Source: Massilia sp. UBA2604 (GTDB taxonomy: Bacteria > Pseudomonadota > Gammaproteobacteria > Burkholderiales > Burkholderiaceae_D). From it: DNA of 64,000 bases. The stretch lies in assembly GCA_002339265.1 (NCBI GenBank), contig DDKG01000362.1, positions 1-64,000 on the forward strand. Direction: 5' to 3'. Positions 35,901 to 43,297 of the stretch are shown piece after piece (positions within the stretch are counted from its first letter, which is position 1; the number at the start of each line of letters is the position of its first letter). Position numbers and translations under genes: made by a program. The notes under the pieces were generated by a model. The model was given only the letters and a program-made list of their open reading frames with translations. It was not told the DNA's origin and did no database searches.

Positions 35901-38088
35901 GTGCCAGGACGGCGCGCGCAAATGCAGCAAGCGCTGTGGAGTGCCCCGCCAAAGCGCCGGGCGCCTGAGCGATTCCGGCAAGCTCGGTGGCCAGTCCACG
36001 GATGCGGTGCACTGCAAGCCGAAAGGCGGCAAGGCGCTCATTCCGCAATTTCTCGGCACGATCGCCCAGGTCGACGCAGGCAACGGCTGCGTGATCCTGA
36101 AGTGCAGAAAAAAGGGCGAAGCCGCAAATATCATCGACCAGGCATTGTTCATGTTCTTCGGGGGTACCGTGTTGTGACTCCCGTGCGTGGTAGACGCCCA
36201 GTGGGACCGACACGATCTTCCGCTGGCAGCGGCTGCGTTGCATCAAGGCCCAGATCATGTCGGACCGACGGGTAGCACGGCCGCCGATGTCAGGTACCGC
36301 GTTCGGCACATCGGCAAGCGCATCGGGATTGAGAACGAAGGTGTTGCCGCCCCGGTGCAAGGCCTCGCTCGATTCGAAAGCGTGAGCTGCTGCGGCATCG
36401 AGCACGAGGGGGCGGAACAGCTGTTGTCCGTCCAGAATGCGCTCGAGGTTCGTGCACAGGCGTTCGCAGGCTGCATGGACAGTCTCCGCTTCATGCGCCT
36501 GCTCCAGCCAGAACGGCGTCTCGAGGCGATCCGTCTCCTGGTGCGACAGGTCGTAATAGAAATCGCGGCGTGCCGCGCGCGCGGCAGCGTTGCATGCTGA
36601 CCTGTCGGGCAGCGAGGCGTCCGGCGCCAGGGTCGCCAGCCAGCGCAGGTTCGCCAGTAGATCTACCATTTGCACACGCAGGGTGGACAGGGCGGGCAAG
36701 GGTGCCGCGCCAGTGTAGTTGCCGATGGCGATGTCCACGCCATCCTCGCGCAGGCGCCCAAGAAGGGGGATGAGCGGCATGCGCTGGCGCCTGATAGTTC
36801 CGCCCGCAGATACGAGCGGATCGAGGCGCATGTCGTCGTCCAGTATCCATGCAACGGCACCGCGGCGCGGCTTGAGGAAGTGGTAGAGATAGGTCTGCAA
36901 GGCCGTGCGCGCTGGGCCGATGGGTAGCCGCCCGGGCCTGGATGGCGACAGTTCGCCCGCCAGCATCGCGCGCAGCCTTGCTTCCTGCGTGATCACATGC
37001 ACCCGCAAGCCCTGCACACGCCATCGGTCTGCGGCTGGTTCCAGGCCCTCGGCACATACCGCGTCGGACACATCGTTTTCAAGGACGACCACATCGAGAC
37101 CAACCAATCCCGGCGTGTCCTGAAGCGCCAGCAGGTCACCCATCAAGCCGTCCAGCGCGCCCAGCCGGTTTTGATCCGTGATCAGACCGACGACGAGATG
37201 GATTTCGGCTGCTGCATGTTCAACGGGTGGGGCAGGCGCGGACAACGTCTGCGCTGGCGCGCCTGATCGGTTCGCACCCGGTGCCTGCCATCTAAACAGC
37301 CGCGCTGCACGCGATTCGGCCTCAAGCGCCTGGCCTGCCGTCATGTGCACGCGGTGCTTGGCGAAGAAAGCATCCAGGCCTGCCAGCCGTTGCGGCGAAC
37401 CCGGAGTGGACAAGCGGTCGCGGTCGCTGCACGCGAAGTGGCGAACCGTGTTCACCCCCGTCGAGCGGTAGCCGAGCGTAGAGATGCGCAGCAACCTGAT
37501 CAGGAGGTCGCGATCCGTACAGCTGGGCAAGGCTTCGTCGAACAGCCCCGCCTTGAGCAGGCGGTCGAGGCGGACCATCATGCTGCTGGGCTGCACCCCT
37601 GGATTGCCGACGTAGAACGTTCCCACATCGAGGTTCACGGGCGGCATGATTTCCTCGTCAGGCAAACCTTTCACGGCACGCGTAAAACCCGAGGCGATCA
37701 GCGTCGCGCCATTGGCAGCGGCGTCGCAACAGTGCGCCAGGTGGGCTGGCGACCATGAATCGTCGTCATCGAGGAACGCGACATAGGTACTGCGAGGATC
37801 GGCGGTGTTGCGCGCCAAGTGGTCCAGTCCGGTGTTCCATGCACCGGAAGCGCCCCGGGTGCGGCGATTTCGCAGCGCCGATACGGGCAGACCGAGGTCT
37901 TCGGCGATGTTCCGCGTCCGTTCGATGGACGACGGATCCAGCGAATCGTCGACCAGAATTAACTCGTCACAGCAGCGCTGTTGTGCCGCAATGGATGGTA
38001 GGGAGCGAGTTGCCAGCAGTGCCGGACGATCTTTGGATGCGACAAGCGCGACCACACGAAATGTCGCCGAAGGCGCAATGTGAGACAT
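32899..38088 (-). CDS. Giant protein: glycosyltransferase-like, kinase-like and methyltransferase domains
   Basis: ATG 38088 is chosen because GGAG lies 6 nt upstream; a longer frame to 38202 lacks a ribosome site. The product has 1729 residues. Domains in order: a GT2-like domain with AFLDDDDS near residue 104; a second GT-A-like region with AWILDDDMRLD near 415; a kinase-like domain with WLGDGVEGVV near 803, VFKAIDYW, RNIHPKNL near 905 and LIDYGGDL near 920; a SAM methyltransferase with VLDFGCGKAEL near 1010; a third GT-like part with LLQADLDVLVG near 1320; and a last GT2 domain with ITLDADDCL near 1575. No membrane segment or signal peptide is visible, so it is probably cytoplasmic. Part of it is duplicated as a pseudogene at 25470-26548. 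The substrate is unknown. Confidence 0.75.
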   Translation of the reverse strand: MSHIAPSATFRVVALVASKDRPALLATRSLPSIAAQQRCCDELILVDDSLDPSSIERTRNIAEDLGLPVSALRNRRTRGASGAWNTGLDHLARNTADPRSTYVAFLDDDDSWSPAHLAHCCDAAANGATLIASGFTRAVKGLPDEEIMPPVNLDVGTFYVGNPGVQPSSMMVRLDRLLKAGLFDEALPSCTDRDLLIRLLRISTLGYRSTGVNTVRHFACSDRDRLSTPGSPQRLAGLDAFFAKHRVHMTAGQALEAESRAARLFRWQAPGANRSGAPAQTLSAPAPPVEHAAAEIHLVVGLITDQNRLGALDGLMGDLLALQDTPGLVGLDVVVLENDVSDAVCAEGLEPAADRWRVQGLRVHVITQEARLRAMLAGELSPSRPGRLPIGPARTALQTYLYHFLKPRRGAVAWILDDDMRLDPLVSAGGTIRRQRMPLIPLLGRLREDGVDIAIGNYTGAAPLPALSTLRVQMVDLLANLRWLATLAPDASLPDRSACNAAARAARRDFYYDLSHQETDRLETPFWLEQAHEAETVHAACERLCTNLERILDGQQLFRPLVLDAAAAHAFESSEALHRGGNTFVLNPDALADVPNAVPDIGGRATRRSDMIWALMQRSRCQRKIVSVPLGVYHARESQHGTPEEHEQCLVDDICGFALFSALQDHAAVACVDLGDRAEKLRNERLAAFRLAVHRIRGLATELAGIAQAPGALAGHSTALAAFARAVLARIDDAMLTRVTQAVARLDAKRAVDFYDRLPDLIVQHQRCIASAVLIHDQLREQRVRNAIATVMRVTHSDTERPLRLRWLGDGVEGVVLTDETSVFKAIDYWKPAASQRARQRLGELVGRWRTGAGLYGIIRFMTERLDNVIVYPFEESLPYRGGDGPGMVDLMADCYANGLICRNIHPKNLRTVGTAVRLIDYGGDLAFACELDDFEWEFELMCRRAYLSWRFWHRPDLAELLRASLSDQNMPELTGFRDCFMEAVWQTTGRAPVQDPVLAMVSGLPRQRVLDFGCGKAELSRQLAAQGHSVVAYDPDPALAGRLASLASPMLMTATDFDQAMADGPFDLVVCRRVICLLDHADMLGVVAQLRRAVMREGRVLVAVCHPGFAPWIATPEAQPDAASGADPDTAFRWVKRHRKSGRHLVEFYRPERSLRKVLQRAGFELTRRVERATIDQFRFENTCDLLVFECRPTDPPDCTLLIKACAMEAGTVAEQVRRLVQQLAIPRPFHEVVLTLDSRVDGFLRQYTASDLALLRSEAMALKEQGWIDRVVEAPTDAGECSRLNARWLGQNDPATHAANGAPLSAIFAGFEACRTPYLLQADLDVLVGRSDPAHDYLRDMVQALVDDECAVTVAFNIAQTGDRPYSASSETGPWRVETRFCLLEMRRLAAILPLKLPPSTSLGHLPAWHRALDASVESGLAHSLRGGDRRSFFIHPTNDRKADTIALSRIADRVGRGQVDPSQFGAVNLVGTSEQWIRPTRFERFVFIISGRNVDPARFQRCLDSVLRQEQRDWGAVVFDDASHPAWSEIQQDLCSAHPSRITFIRNPHRRGLLTNTVEAIRVHCGRPDSVMITLDADDCLIGSDVLDILDAEYANGADMTVGSMCRTDKKAYYPACFEQPRAHRGGNVWQHLRSFRKSLFEAIPDEYLRLDGDYVELASDWALMLPMAELAESPRWIERALYLHEPGGARDPVTIQQREHVIAALIARAPLERMRAGTARLEDAA

Positions 38089-38396
38089 GTGACTCCAGGA
38101 TGTGGATGGGATTGAATCGGCCTCGTGATCCTTGGATATGCAAGGTGTCAGACGATCCAGGGAGTGCTTCATCCAGGCATCCGAAGGGTCAAACCTTGCC
38201 ATCCGCAGGCACGATGAACTGCTACGTCATTCGAGTATATCCGCGGTTATGTGATCCAGGGCAGTATTGATCATCGATTGGGACCTGAGCCGCCGGTCCG
38301 GCAACATCGTGACGTCAGGCGCCCGGTGGAGTCGCAGCCATTGACTAGCGGGTAGGCGGAAAATGTGCTTTGATATATTATCATTTCCCCGTTGCA

Positions 38397-40037
38397 ATGA
38401 TTGCGAGCCACTCAATGGTATCCCCGGCAGAATACAGGCAACACAACGACCTCATCAACGCGCAGATTTTTCGGCAGGGACCCGCATTATTCGAGGCAGT
38501 CAAGCTGGCTGTCCTCGACAAGGCCACGGTTCCCCTAGGTGTCTATGACGCGGCGGCCCATCGGGCCAACCAGTCCATTCTCCTCGCCACCATTGACAGC
38601 GTGTGCGCCCATGGTCAGTGGCGGCCGGAGATTGACGCCGCAAGCTTCTGGGAGCTGGCGTGGGGGCGCATTGCTTATCAGGGCACCCGCGCCGACAAAG
38701 CGTCGAAGGAAATCGATCTGATGCCCAAGCAGATTCCGCTCTTTGCGGACTTCCGCGCCTATGACCGAGACGCGTATCAGTTTAACAAGAACGAATGGAA
38801 GCGCTTCTCTCAGCACTGGAAGCGCCGCTTCGCGTGGTTCAAGCTGGTGCGTCGTTACCGTGCCCGGCTGGCTGCGGAAATCGGGACTGCAGACCTTGAT
38901 TTGCTCGCCAGTATGGCTTTGGACGTGTCCGTGAAGGAAATGGGTGCCGTCCTGTGGGGAGAGGGCGCCGAGGACTGGCTGGCCCTGACCCGGAAGTGGG
39001 CCGACAGCCGCGCCAGGTTCACCGATTGGCTCTCGTTTGCAAAGGCCCAGAACGAACTGTGGGAGCAAAGCCTTGCCCTGTTCGCCCATCCCCAATCCGA
39101 AGCGCTCGCGATCATGACCAAGAGCGGACGTTACGAGGGCATCAGTTTTTCGGCGCATCACGAAAAGATGGTGAAGTACCTGGCGGTTGCAGATTTTCTG
39201 AAGAACTTCAAGGGCAGGCATGTGCTTGAGTACTATACCGGAGCAGATTACGCGCATATCCCTGAGCATCAGAACGGCGAGTCCTACCGGCTCGAGCGCA
39301 CCCGCTTCCAACACGTGCATGCGCGCTTTGCAGGGCATTTCGGACCGATCACTTCGCTGCATCTGATGATGGACCTCGGGTTCAAGACCGTGAAGCCGGA
39401 CCGTGTGCTGACCTATCTCTTCTCCCAGTTGGGATGGCTGATGACCTTGCCTGCCGATGCCTCGCAGAAGCAGGTACTCAAGGTGTATACGAATAGTGCA
39501 GTAGTGAGCGAGGTGCTCTACCGTGCCGATGTCCTCGCCGCCGCGATCGCGCCTCACGTCTCCGTGCCGTCCGTCCACCGTCTGCTCGACATCTGGCTCG
39601 TCAAGTTCGGACAGGAACCGGAAGAGAAATTCGGCATCACCATCCGGCTCGAAGGGGAGGACGGCGCGGGTCTCAAGGAGATTTATGAAGCGGTGAAAGA
39701 ACGTCTCGGCGACCAGGCCGTCCCGATGGGGGGCGAGGCGGCATCTTTCGAATGCTGCTGGCCGGTAGGAGAGATCTGGACGGCACGGGTCCGCATGCCG
39801 GGGGAAGGAGAGCCGGCCAAGCGCAGGCAGCCCAGGATTAGCGCCACGCCTGCGCCGACAACTAGGTACAGCCGAGAAGAGGCCGAAAAAATCTTTGTGG
39901 CGACCTGGCGCGCGGACCTGTCTGCCGTTCCGCGCCGTTATCCAGACCGCATCGACAACGGGCCGAAGGAAGCCATCATTCGTCTCATTGAGCGCGGCGC
40001 GGATCCGGCCACGGCGTTTTCCGCGTGCATAAACTGA
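38397..40037 (+). CDS. Unknown protein with helix-hairpin-helix glycosylase-like signature
   Basis: The protein has about 546 residues. ATG 38397 is used; ATG 38415 is equally possible, and TTG 38370 lies in an AT-rich promoter-like stretch. Residues about 310-350 contain HFGPITSLHLMMDLGF followed by VKPDRVLTYLF. This resembles the helix-hairpin-helix plus Gly/Pro...Asp segment of HhH-GPD DNA glycosylases, where the Asp is catalytic. RLLDIWLVKFGQEP follows about 70 residues later. The N-terminal 280 residues are helical and unrecognised. The gene is followed after 10 nt by a second gene, so they probably form a unit. DNA binding or base excision is a guess from the motif. Confidence 0.6.
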   Translation: MIASHSMVSPAEYRQHNDLINAQIFRQGPALFEAVKLAVLDKATVPLGVYDAAAHRANQSILLATIDSVCAHGQWRPEIDAASFWELAWGRIAYQGTRADKASKEIDLMPKQIPLFADFRAYDRDAYQFNKNEWKRFSQHWKRRFAWFKLVRRYRARLAAEIGTADLDLLASMALDVSVKEMGAVLWGEGAEDWLALTRKWADSRARFTDWLSFAKAQNELWEQSLALFAHPQSEALAIMTKSGRYEGISFSAHHEKMVKYLAVADFLKNFKGRHVLEYYTGADYAHIPEHQNGESYRLERTRFQHVHARFAGHFGPITSLHLMMDLGFKTVKPDRVLTYLFSQLGWLMTLPADASQKQVLKVYTNSAVVSEVLYRADVLAAAIAPHVSVPSVHRLLDIWLVKFGQEPEEKFGITIRLEGEDGAGLKEIYEAVKERLGDQAVPMGGEAASFECCWPVGEIWTARVRMPGEGEPAKRRQPRISATPAPTTRYSREEAEKIFVATWRADLSAVPRRYPDRIDNGPKEAIIRLIERGADPATAFSACIN

Positions 40038-40047
40038 AAGGATGTGT

Positions 40048-40764
40048 GTGAACGATCGATTCGATGTTCGCTATCGCGACGTGCAATGGCTAGCGTGGAA
40101 CCGGAGCTTTGATCCGGCGCAGCAGTTGGCTCTGTGCGCGTCGCAGCTCGAGATTCTGCGCAGCACCTTGGGCTCGAAATGGCCGCTCCTCGATAAGCCG
40201 AGGGTGAGGCAGGCTGGCGTGGCCGAAGCAAAGTTCCTCGCCAAGCATCTGATTCGTGTGGCCAGCGAGTCGGTGGATTTCTATGCGACTGTCGACTTCA
40301 TCACCAATGACGCATACGATCGGCTCGACGACATGCGTCGCGCGAGCGGAGCCCGTTCGCTGATCGGGCACCTGAAAAACTGGGACAGGCTGACTCACGA
40401 ACATATGGTGCCGGGGACCGCAGTCTTGCATGCGCTATGCGGGCTGAAGCCGGACGAGCCGGTCCTGCCGGTGCTGGACGCCCTGAGCTTCCGCGCGCTC
40501 GTTTCCGGGACCAAGCGCAAAAATGCCGGCAGGAGCGCGACCGATGCCTACCTGTTGGACGTCGAATACGGGCTGAAGAGCAAGCTTCCGTCTGCCCTTC
40601 CGGCCAGGTTGCGCAACCTTGGTCTGCATGAGTGGAGCCAGGTGCCTTTTCGTTACTGGCCCTTGACGCGCTATGAAGCAGCGGGCCTGCTTTCGGCACT
40701 CATCCCGGTGACCGAGCGTGCCCGTACCCTGCTGGATGCGTACGAGAGGGTGCGGTTGGAATGA
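40048..40764 (+). CDS. Unknown protein with an HNH-like EHxxP motif
   Basis: The protein has 238 residues with GTG 40048 as start; AAGG (40038-40041) is correctly spaced for it and too close to the ATG at 40042. Residues about 115-125 read DRLTHEHMVPG, which resembles the first histidine strand of HNH nucleases (EHxxP). No matching downstream His/Asn is obvious, so the nuclease assignment is weak. The protein is basic and helical. It lies 10 nt after the preceding gene and is probably co-expressed with it. Confidence 0.55.
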   Translation: MNDRFDVRYRDVQWLAWNRSFDPAQQLALCASQLEILRSTLGSKWPLLDKPRVRQAGVAEAKFLAKHLIRVASESVDFYATVDFITNDAYDRLDDMRRASGARSLIGHLKNWDRLTHEHMVPGTAVLHALCGLKPDEPVLPVLDALSFRALVSGTKRKNAGRSATDAYLLDVEYGLKSKLPSALPARLRNLGLHEWSQVPFRYWPLTRYEAAGLLSALIPVTERARTLLDAYERVRLE

Positions 40765-41945
40765 GATGACACCGCCCAGGTTGACCACCCGCGTATTCGC
40801 GTGCAGGTGTTCGTCTTGACGCGTTACGCCTTCGTGCCTGCAAGGCTTGCTGGCCACGGGAAGGGCGGCAACGAAAGGCGCAGCTCCTCGTCGGTTTGTC
40901 CCGGCACCGTGCGCAGGTCTAGCACCCATCGGTGGGGGCACGCGGCCGGCGACGATCTCGATCACGATCTCTTCGTCGTAAAACGTCCGGGGCGGAAACC
41001 CCGTGGCCCGCCGCTCGCCACGCCACCCTCACGAAGCCGCTGAACCAGGCCGCTGGCCCCGCGCCGTGCCGCTCCGCAAACTGCCGAGCCAGCGGCTCCT
41101 TACTGAGCTGCGTGAGTACAGCGCGTCGTGGACGATCGCCCAAGTGGCGACATAGCCGTTCTGGCGCCAGGGCGTGGGCAGCAGGGCGGGGCGCTCCGGC
41201 AGCGCCGCGAGGCAGGCGTCGTACGGGGATTCATCGATCGCATAGCGGACGCCTGGCGCAGTGCTACTGCGAGTGAAGCCGCGAGCGCGCGGGACGCTAC
41301 ACCAAAGATGCGCATAAGCTAGTCTGGCGCGCTGAGTATTTCTCGAGGTGAATGACCAGCATGCTGCACACCTTTGGGAATGCCCCGCCGCTCCAGCGCG
41401 ACGTGCAGCGCCCGAGCTGGAGAACGTGGTGGGCATCACTAGCGCTTGCGACTGCGCTGGCAGAGAATTATGTGGCGCATTCCGAGAGACTGGGACAATT
41501 TCACAACGCGCGCATGGCTGCGGGTACGGGCCGATCTGTCAGTTGCCATTGTCCCTTTTTGTGAGGCCTGCTCGCCAAAGGTAAAGCCGATGAGTACACT
41601 TCGCTGGTGTGTTCGCCGTTTTTCGGCGTTCGCCTTCGCGGTGATGCCGAATCAGGATACATGGCGCGTAGAGGCGGAGGTCACCTCATCACGTCTGGGT
41701 CGCATTCATCGCGGTGGGAGAGGAGGCTTTGCATTGATTTCATTGATGAGATACGGCCAGCAAAGCCGTATGGCTGAGCGGGAAGAGGCTAAGTCGAGCC
41801 AGTTCGGATGCATGGTATCGGCCATGGCATTGACGAGGCTGGCGCTAAAAAATTACCGTTGATTCAATTGCTTAGCTCATCCATTGATGATCGAGTGGGA
41901 GTGATTCCCAGCTCGGCCGGGGCTAGCAAGCTCAGTCACTAGCAG
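40765..41945. other. Decayed region without a clear gene
   Basis: The minus strand from about 41320 to 40800 has protein-like stretches in changing frames, for example ESPYDACLAALPERPALL, then ARQFAERHGAGPAAWFSGF, then WVLDLRTVPGQTDEELRLSL. This looks like a frameshifted gene of unknown family. From 41350 to 41945 base composition drops and only frames without start signals are present. I assign no function to any of them. Confidence 0.35.
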
Positions 41946-41951
41946 TAATGG

Positions 41952-41979
41952 AAGCCCCTGATTTCAGGGGCTTTTTTTT
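41952..41979 (+). terminator. Strong intrinsic terminator
   Basis: AAGCCCCTGATTTCAGGGGC is followed by eight T residues. The stem AAGCCCCTGA/TTCAGGGGCTT with a tiny loop is a textbook Rho-independent terminator. No complete gene ends immediately upstream on the plus strand, so it probably belonged to a lost or displaced gene. Intron-like sequence begins right after the T run. Confidence 0.75.
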
Positions 41980-41980
41980 G

Positions 41981-42125
41981 GTGCGCCCAGCATGGGCGCA
42001 CTGTTGCGGGTGCAAGTCCCGCCGCGAGCTGACCACAGCGAGCGAAGTGAAGCGAAACTGCGAGCCGATGTACAAGAATCGGATATAAAGCGCTGCCGAG
42101 CAGGGCAAGCGTGCAACTGGCGGTT
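41981..42125 (+). mobile_element. Probable 5' fragment of a group II intron
   Basis: Immediately after the terminator T run the sequence begins GTGCGCCCAGCATGGGCGCA, which fits the GUGYG 5' end and first stem of bacterial group II introns. It continues with GTGCAAGTCCCGCCGCGAGC and GCGAAACTGCGAGCCG, also typical of domain I. The resemblance fades near 42125. No reverse transcriptase gene or 3' end is present, so it is a remnant. Group IIC introns are known to insert just downstream of intrinsic terminators, which matches this position. The right-hand end is approximate. Confidence 0.55.
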
Positions 42126-42231
42126 CATTCTCGATCACGCAGCAAGAAAACTATATGGTCAAGATTCTGGTACCGCACAGCCGTTCCATGATCGCCAATC
42201 GACGTGCGAAGTCGATCTTCAATGGATCCTG

Positions 42232-42855
42232 CTAGAGGCAGGGCGTCCCCTCCGGCATCGAGCCAAACGATTCGACTGCTCGAATGGTCGTTGCCTTGGA
42301 CAGCGCCAGGGGAAACGAGATCAGCGGCAGAAATGGCCGGTAGATGACGGCGTTACACGTGCGCTGATTGGCCTCATTGCAGATACTTGCACTGACGAAG
42401 CGGATGCAATTCTCGGCGTTCGGATTGGCCATGCAGATCTCGCGGTTTCTCCTTGCACACGTTGGCAGCGAAGCAGTGGGTATCTCCTGAAGCGCAAGGG
42501 TGCCATCCCCAGCGCGCGGAAGCGCAAAATAGCTGAACCTGACGCTTTCATTGCTGACGGGCGCGGACAGCAGCAAGGCGCCCGGAGCGTTGCGGAACAC
42601 GGCGCGCTGCCGGATGGCGGCCAGCGCCGTCGTGTCGGCATGGCTGGTGACCGCTGCTGCGTTCGCGGCATGGCGGGTGACTTCGTACAGGGTATTGACG
42701 ACGAACATCGCCCGCGCCAGTTCGATCACGCTCAGGACCAGCGTAAAGAAAACGATCGCCAGAATTGCGAACTCGACCGCGGCCACTCCCGCCTGGCGCG
42801 ATCGAGCCCGCGCGGCATTCCCGTGTCCGCTAGCGCGCCATATACCGCATCTCAT
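42232..42855 (-). CDS. TadE-like pilus protein (second copy)
   Basis: The protein has 207 residues from ATG 42855, overlapping the upstream tadE-like gene by 26 bp, with GGAG upstream. A positively charged N terminus is followed by QAGVAAVEFAILAIVFFTLV, the TadE/TadF class III signal region with the conserved Glu after the cleavage site and one membrane helix. The remaining 150 residues are periplasmic and contain several Cys. TadE-like pseudopilins are minor components of the Flp/Tad pilus. The gene ends about 100 bp from the intron remnant. Confidence 0.8.
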   Translation of the reverse strand: MRCGIWRASGHGNAARARSRQAGVAAVEFAILAIVFFTLVLSVIELARAMFVVNTLYEVTRHAANAAAVTSHADTTALAAIRQRAVFRNAPGALLLSAPVSNESVRFSYFALPRAGDGTLALQEIPTASLPTCARRNREICMANPNAENCIRFVSASICNEANQRTCNAVIYRPFLPLISFPLALSKATTIRAVESFGSMPEGTPCL

Positions 42856-43297
42856 ATTGAGCTCCGATCTCCAGACCATAGCGGCCCAGGTCCATCCCAA
42901 ATATCGGGTCATGCACATTTATTCTCACTAGTACGCCTACAGTTTCCGGAAGTGTGCTGCCGCGCACGCCGACGCAGGGGTATCCTCCGCAGGCAACCTG
43001 GATCATGATGTTGTTATCACCGCCAGGGTTTAGTTGCTCTAATTCCATGGCCGCGATTTGAGTCGCGATGTCCGCAGCGGCAACTGTCAGCGCAGGCTCA
43101 CGCATTTCCTGTGCAGAGATCGTGGACAGATATCTGGCGGCGTCGTGTGCGGCTTTCTGCGCCGCCGTGTAGTGCCACAGGCACCGCCCCAGCAGAAGCG
43201 GAAATATCATCACGACCACAAATATAGGGATGAGGAGAGCGAACTCGACGGCTGCTGCACCGCGCTGCAGCCGGCCGGGCAAGGAATATTTTTTCAT
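42830..43297 (-). CDS. TadE-like pilus protein (first copy)
   Basis: The protein has 155 residues from ATG 43297, in an ATGA overlap with the TadG-like gene. The N terminus reads RGAAAVEFALLIPIFVVVMI, a TadE signal/membrane helix with the conserved Glu. The rest is a short periplasmic domain with a Cys pair (VACGGYPC). It probably acts as a minor pseudopilin with its neighbours in Flp pilus assembly. The core tad genes (cpaB-F, tadA-C) are not in this window. Confidence 0.82.
   Translation of the reverse strand: MKKYSLPGRLQRGAAAVEFALLIPIFVVVMIFPLLLGRCLWHYTAAQKAAHDAARYLSTISAQEMREPALTVAAADIATQIAAMELEQLNPGGDNNIMIQVACGGYPCVGVRGSTLPETVGVLVRINVHDPIFGMDLGRYGLEIGAQYEMRYMAR

Noticed and set aside
41840-41980. 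Possible tRNA or integrase attachment site next to the terminator
   Set aside because: No cloverleaf can be drawn and no integrase gene is present in the window.
41992-43008. 338-codon plus-strand frame over the intron remnant and TadE genes
   Set aside because: It runs through the RNA-like intron sequence and opposite clear TadE signal regions.
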